From contig NC_092629.1 in assembly GCF_039555335.1 (NCBI RefSeq), forward strand, positions 310,001 to 374,000: 64,000 bases of DNA. The letters are read 5' to 3'. The position numbers and the translations under genes are program-made. The notes under the pieces were generated by a model. The model did not search any database and was not told the origin of the DNA. It was given only the letters and a program-made list of their open reading frames with translations. This DNA comes from Amphiura filiformis. Lineage: Eukaryota > Echinodermata > Ophiuroidea > Amphilepidida > Amphiuridae. Below are positions 23,700-34,418 of this stretch, in pieces. Position 1 is the stretch's first letter, and each line of letters opens with the position of its first letter.

Positions 23700-24310
23700 T
23701 TAAGTTCATGTTTAGGGCATTAGTTGACTGGGGCTTGTGTTAGGGATATGGTTAGGGGTAGGGTTAGGGCCAGAAATGGGATTATAATCGGGGACACGTT
23801 TAGGGTTATGCTTATGACTATGTGAAGGGTTAGGGTTAGCGCGTGTGTTATAGAATAAGGTTAGGGTGAAGTTTATTTTAGCGGTTAGTTATTGGGATTT
23901 TCAGACTCTCGCCATGTAACCATTGAAATCGAGCAAAAATCGTTTCACACATTCAAGCGCTATGTGCGTAACCCATCATAAGACATTAAGGTTAGCAACA
24001 AATTGAGAAGGCCTGGTCAACAGATTGGGAGGGTCCATGTATATTTTTTTATTTAGTATAATCTACATTACCAGTCGTTCTTCATGGACCCGAGGGAGGG
24101 TCTAGGTTAGGGCCAGAAATGGGATTTGAATCGGGACACGTTTAGGGTTATGGTTATGGTTATGACTAGGATTAGCGCTTGTGGTTAGGATGACGTTTAT
24201 TTTAGCGGTGAGGATAACCAAGTTATTGGGATTTCGGACTAATGGCCCTTTTGACTCTCAACCTGAAATCGTGCAAATGGTTTCACACAAAGTGCGCAAC
24301 CCATCGACCA
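23700..24310. repeat. Duplicated TTAGGG-rich segment
   Basis: Two related ~200-bp segments (about 23745-23985 and 24100-24320) share AGGGCCAGAAATGGGATT, GACACGTTTAGGGTTATG and TTTATTTTAGCGGT. Both are rich in GGTTAGGG-like motifs but have no regular (TTAGGG)n run. Confidence 0.65.
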
Positions 24311-24654
24311 TTAAAGTAAAATATTAAAGATTTCCTTTAGTGAAAAAGTGAAATTTTATGAAGCTAACTTGTCATTTGGCGGGTCAAATATTAAAATGTT
24401 TAAAAAATCCACGCCATCGATTCCATGCTCACATTTCCGATACAATTGAAATAAGGTTAAGTTAAGCAACACCCAAATTGTATTGTTATTGACTCACAGG
24501 TATATAGGACATAAACAATGCATGTATACGTATTATTCCTATTAAGATTTCCTTTACTTAGCGTTACTGAAGAGTGGAGCTAACTTGGTTCAATCTACTT
24601 TATTATTACATGGTGTTCATGCTTATTTAACCTTGTCAGTACACTGGTATGTAA

Positions 24655-24958
24655 TGTGTTGTTTTTACTGTTTACCCTGACTGCTCATATCCATAAGTAC
24701 CAGACTTGAGTCCTGTTTATCAGGGACAGTCTGTGTAGCTCAGTGGTAAGAGCGCTCGCCCGACAAGCGAGAGGTCTGGGGTTCGAGTCCCCCCACAGGC
24801 AGGTATGTCCGGAGTTTTTACTCTGGTATATCTGCCTATGCATGTAATGTTTCCATTTGTAAATTCATGTTTAATTGTGCTAGTGTGCGATGCGTAATTC
24901 TTCTTTCCCCTGTATATTGATATATTAAGAATACGATTAAGCATCATTAATTTGATGT
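24655..24958 (+). repeat. tRNA-headed repeat, unit 1 (~305 bp)
   Basis: The unit begins near GTGTTGTTTTTACTGTTTACC, includes a tRNA-like head at 24729-24801, and continues through TGCGATGCGTAATTCTTCTT to TTTGATGTG. The same unit follows immediately at 24959, giving a tandem pair. The A-box and B-box plus a non-tRNA body suggest a tRNA-derived SINE or a tandem repeat that captured a tRNA gene. Confidence 0.7.
24729..24801 (+). tRNA. tRNA-like sequence, anticodon GAC (Val); likely pseudo/SINE head
   Basis: A cloverleaf can be drawn: acceptor GTCTGTG/CACAGGC, D-stem GCTC/GAGC, anticodon stem CTCGC/GCGAG and a T-arm with loop TTCGAGT. The internal promoter boxes TAGCTCAGTGG (A) and GGTTCGAGTCC (B) are intact. 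The loop CCGACAA gives anticodon GAC, but position 33 is C instead of the near-invariant U, and one T-stem pair is mismatched. GAC is also not the usual eukaryotic valine anticodon. A repeat-borne tRNA relic is therefore more likely than a working gene. Confidence 0.55.
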
Positions 24959-25033
24959 GTTGTTTGTACTGTTTACCCCGCATGACTGCTCATATCCATA
25001 AGTACCAGACTTGAGTCCTGTTTATCAGGGATA

Positions 25034-25106
25034 GTCTGTGTAGCTCAGTGGTAAGAGCGCTCGCCCGACAAGCGAGAGTTATGGGGTTTAAGTCTCCGCA
25101 CAGGCA
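25034..25106 (+). pseudogene. Second tRNA-like copy, degraded B-box
   Basis: Identical to the first copy up to the anticodon stem, 305 bp downstream. The T-arm region has changed (GAGTTATGGGGTTTAAGTCT), so the B-box is lost. It heads tandem unit 2, which is split by the LINE at 25175-28538. Confidence 0.7.
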
Positions 25107-25174
25107 GGTATGTCTGGAGTTTTTACTCTGGTATATCTGCCTATGCATGTCATGTTTCCATTTTGTAAATTGAT

Positions 25175-28100
25175 TTTTTTTTTTCTTTATACCTCAGTGA
25201 GGTTGGCGAAACGCCTTTATTTTATTTAGTTTATATATCAAGCTCAAAAACTTGCTATTCCACAATATTGCGGCTCAAAAGCCACGACATATAAATTAAC
25301 ATTATCAAAACATTATGTATAACTTATTACAGTATATTCAAATGAACCTTAAGTTCATCCCAGACATTTTGATTTTCTTTTATAATTGTTGGCACATTTT
25401 CTGCATTTGTTGTTATTTCATTCAATCTTTCTACTTCATTAATAAAGAGCATTGGTATTGGAGTAAATATATTGGTTTCACTATATCTTATTTTGGCCTT
25501 GTAAACTGAAAACGATGCTATAATTAAGAGCAGGTTTACAAAATCAAAATGTGAGTCTTTCTTGTTCCAACCATAAATAATATGTTCTAGAGACACGTTC
25601 AAATGTGTGTGTGTTGTAATTAACACGCATTCTTTAAAGAAAATCCAAAATGATGTATTTTTCCTGCATGATATGAAAAAGTGTTCATAGTCCTCACGAC
25701 AATTGCAGAAACAGCATTCGTCCGAATTACTAATCTTCCATTTCAATAGGTTTTTCTTACACGGTATTAGGTTATATAAAAGGTTATATTGAAAGTGTCC
25801 AAATTTGTTTCGAATTCTATTTTTTATTTTAAAAGTGAAGATTTGTCTCCAAGATGATTTACTTGTATTACAATTGAAGTGATCTTGCCAATATTTAACG
25901 CAAATTGGGTCGCATTCTGATGGCATTAAAAGTTTATATATTTGTTTTGTGGATAGCTTTGAAATGTGTAGTTTGGTTTTCCCAACTTGAAATAATCGAT
26001 CATTGCCCTTTGTTTTGTTGAAATCTACATGATTATTTAAAATTAACGTTTTCCATTCTTTTGGTATTGCTGTCAGTAATGTATGCAAGTTAAAAACATC
26101 ATTTGGACACCGAACTATTTGTCTTAGCTCAAAAAGAGTTATAAAACGATTATTGATTACAATATCACTTAAGTACATTATACCAGCATCTTTCCACTTC
26201 TTAAACATAAGCAACTTATTTCTAAATTTTATGTCATTATTGTACCAGATTATTTGATCATGAAGTACTCTTGCTTCGTGTAAAGAGGCATCAGCATTCT
26301 TTTTTTCAACATAAACCAAGATTTTAGTACCTCTGTGTAGAACTTGGGAATTTTTTCTTTTGTTACTTCCGATACATTAGAGGACTTACATTCCAAATTA
26401 AGTACAAAATCTAGGCCTCCTATTTGATTAAACCAAAATTTTGCTATTTTTATCCAAATACCATGATCATTTTCGCAAAGTAATCTTGAAATCCATTTAA
26501 TTTTTAGAGCTCTTATTTGGCTTTGCAGGTCTATCATTTTCAAGCCACCATATTCCATGTATCCCGTTATCGTTGTTCTTTTGACTTTTCCCTCTTTGAA
26601 CCCCAAATAAATTGAAAGAGCATTTTGTTTGCTTCTTTTATCACATAATCTGGTACATGTATAGAATATGCACAATATAGTAGTTGTGAAACACCAAAAG
26701 TCTTGACAACTGATATTTTACCATAATATGATAGTTTTCTGGCTTTCCATCCGTTCAAAGCAAGTTCCATTTTCTTTAATTTTTCAGACCATATCAATTT
26801 ATGACATTTCTCAATATCTTTTCCAAAATACATACCTAGACTTTTAATAGGTTGTGTTGACCACGAGATAGTTGTTTGAGGAATGTTAGGGGACTATCTC
26901 CCAACCAAATACCTTCTGTTTTGTTTTTGTTAAGCCTAATTCCCGCAGAATCACTAAATTTTTCAATTGCTTCCAATGCTTTCACAACTGATGTTTCATT
27001 TCTGACAAGTAAAGTAGTATCGTCAGCCAATTGGACTAACTTAATCTCTAAATCAGACTCATTTCCAATTTCGATACCCTGTATTTGCTGGTTTTGTTTA
27101 ATATCCCCAGATAAAAATTCTACCGCTATTATGAATAAAAGGGCCGAAAGAGGACATCCTTGCCTAATACCTCTGCTGATTGTAAAAGATTCGGATAACC
27201 ATCCATTTACAGAAACACAACTATTAATGTTACAATATAGAGTAGATACCCATTTTCGGAACTGTTCACCAAAACCCATTTTGATTAAACATTTATCAAT
27301 AAACGGTATTTCTAGCGTATCGAAAGCTTTTCGAAAGTCAACAAATAAAACTGCACCCTCCTGTTTATTATTCGTACAAAATTCTATCGCATCTTCTATC
27401 AGACGAATATTTTGGCCACTAAAACGACCCTTCACATACCCTGTTTGCTCCGGATTTATCACTTTATCAAGAACTTTGTGTAATCTCAGTGCTAGAGCCA
27501 TCGTACATATTTTATAGTCATAATTGAGCAATGAGATAGGACGCCAATTATCTAAATTCGATCTATCACCCTTTTTGTATAGTAAGGTTATTACTCCTTT
27601 ACGCTGTGTATACGACAGTTGTCCCTCTTGAAAACCTTCATTGATTGCATTAACAAACATGTATTTAATGTCATCCCAAAATGTTTTATAAAATTCTGGA
27701 GTCAATCCATCAGAACCCGGAGTCTTATTGATTTTGAGACGTTTCACTGCGTCTGTACACTCATCAATTGTTAATTCACCTTCACAAAGTACAGAGTCAT
27801 CTCTTTCTAAAGTGTTTACATGACAATCATTTATATACAAAGCCATATCATTTGGGTCAATATCCTCTGATGTATACAAGTCAGAATAGTACTTCGTGAC
27901 TTCCTTTAGGATTGGATTTACACCAGTTACTGTTTTACCATTTTTTATTTTGAGTTCACTTATACACTTTTGAACACTTCTACTTTTTTTTAAGCTTGTG
28001 AAATACTTCGTGTTCCTTTCCCTTCTTCATACCATTTAACCCGAGACCGAATAATAGCCCCTTTTGTTTTTGCAGGTAATATTTTTCAAGTTTTTCCTTA

Positions 28101-28538
28101 TTCTTATTATATTCATTTGTATTTCTGGTGCTTTGAATGTTTGAATTTAATTCATTTTCACATTGCTCAACAGTGGATTGGAGTCTCAATAATTCTTGTT
28201 TTTGAAGTTTTGCTTTAGTCTTACAATAGTCAATAGTGTATGAGCGAATTCTTATTTTACACAACTCCCATTTCAATTGTTTTGATAATTTACATTTTTC
28301 ACCCTCTGTTTTTGCACCTTTAATAACACCTTTTAATTTCTCTTTATACACGGGGTCTTGTATTAATGACGAGTTAAATTTCCAATATCCGGGTCCGTGT
28401 TTCTGTCAGCAAATTCAATTTGAGAGATATTGCATTATGGTCGCTTTTAGGAGCAGGTCTAATGTCTACAGACTGAACGAAATCTTTTACATTTTGTTGT
28501 ATTAACCAGTAATCAAGTCTTGAGGCTTTTTTGAGTAA
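25175..28538 (-). mobile_element. 5'-truncated L1/Tx1-like LINE with 15-bp target duplication
   Basis: A perfect direct repeat ATTTTGTAAATTGAT flanks the insertion (25160-25174 and 28539-28553). Directly inside the left copy is a T-run (25175-25184), the poly(A) tail of a minus-strand element. The right end lies inside the endonuclease domain, so the 5' part is missing. Outside the duplications the body of tRNA-headed unit 2 resumes (28554 onward matches about 24865 onward). This is a clear target-primed reverse transcription footprint. Confidence 0.92.
25327..28535 (-). pseudogene. LINE ORF2 remnant: endonuclease end, reverse transcriptase, CCHC-like C-terminus
   Basis: Minus-strand reading in order: SRLDYWLIQQNVKDF and RPAPKSDHNAISLKL (C-terminal end of an AP-type endonuclease, with the S-D-H motif); a Lys-rich linker (27980-28351); then RT motifs TPGSDGLTPEFYKTF, NWRPISLLNYDYKI, FVDFRKAFDTLE, RQGCPLSALLF and LADDTTLLV (27879-26836); then LLYCAYSIHVPDYVIKE; and a C-terminal CCFCNCREDYEHFFISC zinc-knuckle-like segment near 25690. 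Domain order and the PGSDGLTPEF motif place it in the L1/Tx1 group. Frameshifts near 26835, 26600 and 26290 break the frame. The catalytic A-D-D is intact but the element cannot make full protein. Confidence 0.88.
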
Positions 28539-28553
28539 ATTTTGTAAATTGAT

Positions 28554-28700
28554 GTTTAATTATGCCAGTGTGCGATGCGTAATTCTTCTTTCCTCTGTAT
28601 ATTGATATATTAAGAATAACGATTTAAGCATCATTAATTTGATCTCGTGCGCTTGTTTGTATTGTTTGAATGTTTCCATGTTCCAGTGTATGATGCGTGA
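28554..28700 (+). repeat. tRNA-headed repeat, remainder of unit 2
   Basis: Continues GTTTAATTATGCCAGTGTGC and TGCGATGCGTAATTCTTCTT as in unit 1 (24869-24960), showing that unit 2 was whole before the LINE arrived. Confidence 0.75.
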
Positions 28701-28751
28701 GCCTCTGCCCTTGTCCTTACCAGTCTTTATCTTTATAGCCTATAAGTCCTA

Positions 28752-29856
28752 CAGTGCAACAGGGCATAAATGCCCTAAACTGCAATTATGGACAGATTGG
28801 CACCTAATTTAAAATCTAGATTAAAGTGAAAGATGTCACTTACAACATTTTTTGATCAACCTCTGATCTTTACTAATGTTGCAAAATTTCACACATTTTC
28901 GTACATTTTCATATAATTAACATAATAATAAGAAATGTATGAAAAAAAATTTTATCGTCAAAAGTAAATATGTTATAAGAATCAAACAAGATGTTACAAG
29001 AAATATTGACTCTTGTCAAATCCGCATATTTGTAAAATTCGAAAATCTGCATATTTGTATTAATTTTTTTAATTAATAAATATTTTTTTAATGATTTACC
29101 ATTACTCTAAACATGGCAAGCAATATGTCAAATTAAAGCTAATAAAATGCTTTATAAATTGGTCAGAGCACATTTTGCAAAATGCATTTAGTATTTTAGT
29201 TATAAAATTCCAAACATTCTATTTCAAATTTTTGCTATACACGCAGAGGATCTGTACTTTAAAAATCCGCGCCTAATCAATTCGCTGTCGTAGTGCACGT
29301 TAGTAACCATTGGTTACTGCTCCAAGCCTGGGCTCATACACCTGTTCCGAATTTTGATATGCCATAGGCTTTGTGTTGTGATCATTTCGATCAGTGGTTC
29401 GTAACAAAGAAAGCGTGATCCAGTTGACCTGGCAACGGCCATATTGTAACGTGCACTACGACAGCGAATAATGAGTCTTTCACTCCATTGTTAAAGAACT
29501 GTGCTCCCTGTAGTATTATGGAGTGACCAGGTCCTAGAGTGTGATGGTTTTGTAGCAGATGACAGTGTTCATTCAAGCCTGTCAAGGTCAGTTATTAGCC
29601 ACTTGCTGAATGGCTGGGCATTATCAGAGCTATCAAAGAGATGCCTTATGCAGCTGCCAATCACAGTATAAGTTTGATAACATTTTGTTAAAAACCCAAA
29701 AGTGATATAAGGACAAAGCTGTGCATGTTGGTACTTGATTGTTTGGATTCCTATATATTGAAATTCCCTTGTAGTAGTATTTTTTTTATGTGTAGTGTAT
29801 ATTGTTCATAAATTATATAGCTTATAAATTTAGGGCATTTATGCCCTGTTGCACTG
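28752..29856. mobile_element. Non-autonomous Tc1/mariner-type element
   Basis: Starts CAGTGCAACAGGGCATAAAT and ends with its reverse complement ending GCACTG, about 27-bp inverted ends including GGGCATAAATGCCC. TA flanks on both sides (28750-28751 and 29857-29858). CAGTG ends with TA duplication are typical of Tc1/mariner. The 1.1-kb interior has no transposase and hosts a nested MITE at 29280-29469. Confidence 0.82.
29280..29469. mobile_element. Nested 190-bp MITE
   Basis: Perfect 23-bp inverted ends starting ATTCGCTGTCGTAGTGCACG; the right end is the exact reverse complement. Target duplication unclear. Confidence 0.8.
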
Positions 29857-30037
29857 TATTATCACTGATTATGCTTAATATTTGACTGCCTATGTACGAG
29901 CGTACACCATCGATGGTTCACTGCACCATACGAATAGGCCTACAACGGGGAGACCGTACGATAACGTATATAAATATATATAAATAACAGTTATTACTAA
30001 CATTTGCTTCTTATTATGCAAGTAAAACATTTATAGG

Positions 30038-30373
30038 TTAAAGGAGTATTCCTAGCATTGTGATCCTAGCATCCTCTTCTTATGACATTTTTCAGTAGAT
30101 GTCCAAGAAAAAAGCTTATTCCCAAAATTTCAGTTGATTCCGATTTCGCGTTTTTGAGTTTACCATGATTATGTGTATTACACTGATCCGTAGACAATGT
30201 GTTGTAATTTCGTTCTGGTATACTAGAATGAAATTCAAATTTCACGAATTGATCTGCAAGAATTTTTTTGTATATAAACATTATGTAGCCAGAGGTTTCC
30301 AGTGATATAAAAATCTCAACTTTTTTCAAGAAAAGTGGGGGATGATGCTGTGGATCACGAAATGCCCTTTTAA
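30038..30373. mobile_element. TTAA-flanked MITE, family E copy 2
   Basis: Second copy of 21655-22008, with TTAA on both sides. It shares ATGACATTTTTCAGTAGATG, CCCAAAATTTCAGTTGATTC and GGATCACGAAATGCCCTT. Its left end has drifted (AGGAGTATTCCTAGC). Confidence 0.8.
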
Positions 30374-31344
30374 TGAACGTCGCGAACGCGAATGCGTATT
30401 ACTTGTTGGGAGATTAGACAAAATAATGAACGCGCGTTGATGTTGATGCGTCTAATGCACGAATCCCAAGGGGAGATTGCATTAGATGCGTTCATTAACC
30501 TATTTCATACACGAGAAGAAAAAAAACACGTGATTTTTTATGTTATTGTAACAAAATTATCACTAAAAGTGTTGGAAAATACAAGCAAAATATAAGTAAG
30601 TTAGCTCCTATGTTGCATTTCGATGTTGCAGTCTTGTCTATACTTATTGGAAACTGAAGGGTGCAAACATTGGGATACACCTGTGATAACTGTGAGAATT
30701 TGCGGGATATAGAATTACAAAACATTGCCACTGAATATCAATATTTGTTTTTTAATATTGGACCTTCTTATGTCACATTTTTATGGTATTTCCATAAAAT
30801 TAAAGCTGGTTAAAAGCTCTTGATTACCAATCAAAAAGCTTAAAACTTCTGTATACCCTTGTATATTTTAAAATTTCAAAACAAAAAATAACAAAAACCC
30901 AAATATCACGACCATATCAACATAAACCAAATATCTAAAAATAACATTATCGCAAAAGGCATTGAGATTTCAATTACTTCGCCTCACTGAATAATGTGAA
31001 TTGTTGCAGTCCATTGAACTTGATCATGCAGTGTTGCCACCGTGGTGGTTTATCCGCCCAAGATTACAACCTTTGGAAAAATATTGTCACCTCATCTCCT
31101 TGCATTTTTATAATGTTGCTTTATTTCAATACAGGCATACTATGAAATTATCAGTTTTTATGCCCTAGCAATTTATATAACGTTGCAAAAGCTAAATCTG
31201 CTTTATATATTGTACCTAAACAAGTAGTTCAATAGCGCTATATGAATTACCACCCGTGGGGTTGCCACGTCTGATATGCATTGAAAATAAAATGTATTTT
31301 ACCTTGCTTTTTTGCTGAACCATGAAATGGTATCAGCCTATAAG
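30374..31344. other. No gene seen
   Basis: A GC-skewed start (CGTCGCGAACGCGAATGCG) and imperfect TTAATGAACG/CGTTCATTAA pairing between about 30371 and 30497. The rest is AT-rich and unassigned. Confidence 0.35.
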
Positions 31345-31432
31345 AGTGAATGTTACTAGCTTACTAACTTACTTACTAGCTTACTTACTAGCTTACTAGC
31401 TTACTAAGTTACTAGCTTACTAACTGACTAAC
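31345..31432. repeat. TACTAGCT/TAACTTAC microsatellite
   Basis: Imperfect tandem TTACTAGC and TTACTAAC units over about 85 bp. Confidence 0.9.
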
Positions 31433-31479
31433 CATTTGGTCTGAAATTGACATATCTCTAAATGCCACGAAGGTATGAC

Positions 31480-32110
31480 CCCATGAGTGGTGTCATATGA
31501 AAGAGAAAAACATAAAGAATATAATAAAAATATTTCCAAACGTCGGAGGTCATCCAGGGGTCACAGGGGTCAAAAAAGGTCATTTTAACTGAAAATGCTT
31601 CGATTGAGCTTAAATTTAAATGCAATGATCCTTGTGACATTCTAAACACGTTTAAAACATTAAAAAATTTATTTAAGGTCATTAAGGGGTCATGAAGGGG
31701 TCAAAGGTCAAGGTTCTCAAAATGCTCCAATTGAGCTGAAATTTAAATGCAACGATCCTTATGACATTCTAAACATTTAAAAAATATTTTAAGATTCATT
31801 TAAGGTCATTAAGGGGTCATAAAGGGGTCAAATGTCAAGTTTTCCCAAATGCTCCGATTGAGCTGAAATTTAAACGCAATGATCCTTATGACATTCTTAA
31901 CATGATGAAAATATTTTGAAATTCATTTAAGGTCATTAAGGGGCAATAAAGGGGTCAAAGGTCAAGTTTTCAAAATGCTTCAAGTGAGCTGAAATTTAAA
32001 TGCAATGATCCTTATGACATTCTTAACATGTTTTAAATATTTTAAAATTCATTTAAGGTCATTAAGGGGGTGGTACAGAGGTCAAAAGTCAAGTTTTCAA
32101 AATGCCAGCT
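31480..32110 (+). repeat. ~125-bp tandem repeat with GGTCA direct repeats
   Basis: About four to five units, each with GAGCTGAAATTTAAATGCAA, GATCCTTATGACATTCT, TTTAAGGTCATTAAGGGGT and GGGGTCAAAGGTCAAG. Spacing is about 125 bp and units differ by scattered substitutions and small indels. Two units carry an exact GGGGTCAAAGGTCA (about 31698 and 31952); the others have one or two changes. Confidence 0.85.
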
Positions 32111-32596
32111 TCTCACGATCAAGGTATATTAAAACGGCAATTAATAAAACAGTCTTATTAACATTAATACTATCCTGCAAAGTATTGCTGCTGATTGATC
32201 AGATCGTCACAGTCATCCGCCTAACTTACCTCGTGCCCTTGCAAAGGGCACAGTTGCTCTAGTTTATTTTATATTCTTTACTTTTCCTCTTTCAGTAACA
32301 CCACTCGGGCGGTCATACCTTCGTAGCATTTCGAGATTATGTCCATTACAGACTCCGGGTGACAGTGGTATAGGCCTACCACAATATACTGCCGAAGCCA
32401 CATGGTTCAGCTATGGTGCGGTTATCGCTCTAGTTTCTTTCCTATTGCTTAGCGTTGGTTTATTAATATCAAATAATGAACAGATTATCCCATTGCATTA
32501 CATGTTTGTTTAAAAAGATACTTCAAGCATTTATTTTATTTCAAGCATTTATTTCAAGCATTTATCTTACCATATGCAGTAAAATATTTAAAATAA

Positions 32597-33226
32597 ACAT
32601 CTCAAAAAAAGTAACTAACCCCCCTTAAATAATGGCCATTATTCAAAAACGGGCTATTGTATTACATATCTGTAAAATACGTTGGAAGCAGAATTTATTT
32701 CTGCGCATTTTGACACCTCATTCTCTTGGTCGGGCTGACGTCACAAAGGGGAAATAGCCTTGTAAAACCAGTGTGCGCATGTGCAGTTCCCCTTTCTCGT
32801 GCTGGTTGCTATGCGCGAGCTTGTGCAAAGGGGACGAAGGGGACAATATTCCCGGATGTCCGACCGAGTGAATTTGATACGATAGCCCAGAGAACAATAA
32901 AACACCGGTTAGGTGAGGTCCAGATTTGAAAGTTGCACTTACAACAATACAAAAACACTCAGATATCATATTACACGGATTTCCTTCCATTATACTGAAT
33001 ACAAATCAATAGAATTTATTGCAACTTTCAAATCTTGGGTTACTTTGATTTAAATGTACGCTGTGACGTCAATATTTAGTCAATTGCTACAAATGAGGTG
33101 TCAAGTTTGAAATGTGTAGAAATATAGGCCTATTCTGCTTTCAACGCATTTTACAGATTTGAAATACAATCCCCGTTTTTGAATAACGGCCATTATTTAA
33201 GGGGGTTAGTTCCTTTTTTAGATGTT
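32597..33226. mobile_element. Foldback DNA element, ~125-bp ends
   Basis: The left end (CATCT, then AGTAACTAACCCCCCTTAAA and TAATGGCCATTATTCAAAAA) is the reverse complement of the right end (TTTTTGAATAACGGCCATTA, TTTAAGGGGGTTAGTTCC, AGATG), extending inward to the GACACCTCATT/AATGAGGTGTC pair. The interior of about 380 bp is GC-richer and has TGACGTCA-like sites on both sides (32737 and 33064). No coding capacity. Confidence 0.85.
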
Positions 33227-33748
33227 TATGATTGCGTTTGAATGAGGAACATGTTAGAAATAAATAAGTTATGTTTGTTAATGAATCCATAAGAGAAGAG
33301 GCGGGAGCTCAGTCCACCTAATAAAATCAATATAAATCATGCAAAATCAGCCCATTTTAGACATTTATTTCTACCCCTCCCCGCTGACCATCTTGGATCC
33401 GCCTCTGAAAGGCAAACATTTTCAAAACATTACGTGCAAACAATATGCCTCTTTTACGTTATATCTGAAATCAGCTTTTGTGAGGTAAATGAATTATGAC
33501 GGTTTACGAGGAAGTAAACTGTTAGCTGCGTTGCTAAAGTAAGATCCATTCATACGTTAATGGGCACAGTGATGTACGTACAGGGTATCAAAAAAAAAAC
33601 CCAGAACCCTCATTGCGCCCACTTTTTTACCTATTTCAGAAATGTTGGTCAAATATATTTTGATATGTAATGAAACTTTTAATCATTAGCTTAGATGAAC
33701 CGAAATAAATATTTCAATCGGCTCACAACTTTTGAAGATATAGTCTTT

Positions 33749-34418
33749 TTAAGGGCTGGGGTATGAACGTTTGGACAGTATTTATTGTGGGACATTAGAG
33801 CACATCAGACATATCGAATTGCATTCTGAATACGAAGAATGTCATTCTGATATCAAATAATTTTGATTTTTGAAATTCGCAATTTAATACACATTTTATG
33901 GCAAATCATTAAAATTGATATTTTTGATATTTAACAGTACTTGAAGTAAACTTTATAAATCTGATGATTTATACTTAAAGTGTATGTCGGTGGGATGAAA
34001 AGCCGACGATCAATTGAAAATGTTGACCTTTCGTATTGAAGATATGGATTTTTTTTTCCAAAACACCAAAAAAAAAAATTTGTTTTTTTGGGTAAAAAAT
34101 CCATATCATCAATATGAAATGTCAAAATTTTCAATTGACCGTCGGCTTTTCCTCCCTGCTACATACACTTTAAGAATAATGTCATTAGATTTATATAATT
34201 TACTTCGAGGACTGTTATATATCAAAAATTTGAAAAATATCAAATTTTATAATTTGTCATAAAATTTGTATTATATTGTGATTTTCAAAAATGAAAATTA
34301 TTTGATATCAGAAAGACATGCTTCGTATTCAGAATGCAATTCGATAGGTCTGAGGTGCTCTCATGTCCCACAAAAAATACTGTCGAAACGCAATAAACGC
34401 TCATTTTAGATCCCTTAA
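33749..34418. mobile_element. TTAA-flanked palindromic element (complete)
   Basis: TTAAGGG at the left and CCCTTAA at the right, with the two halves imperfect reverse complements over the full length, meeting near 34080 in an A/T-rich loop. Shared arm motifs include GTGGGACATTAGAGCACATC and its counterpart near 34360. Single arms occur at 4898 and 6418. TTAA sites suggest piggyBac-like mobilisation. A double-stranded hairpin transcript would be possible. Confidence 0.8.

Noticed and set aside
23740..24190. Interstitial telomere
   Set aside because: TTAGGG-like motifs are scattered and irregular, with no uninterrupted run.
26876..27517. 213-residue plus-strand open frame
   Set aside because: Lies opposite the reverse transcriptase of the minus-strand LINE and is a shadow frame.
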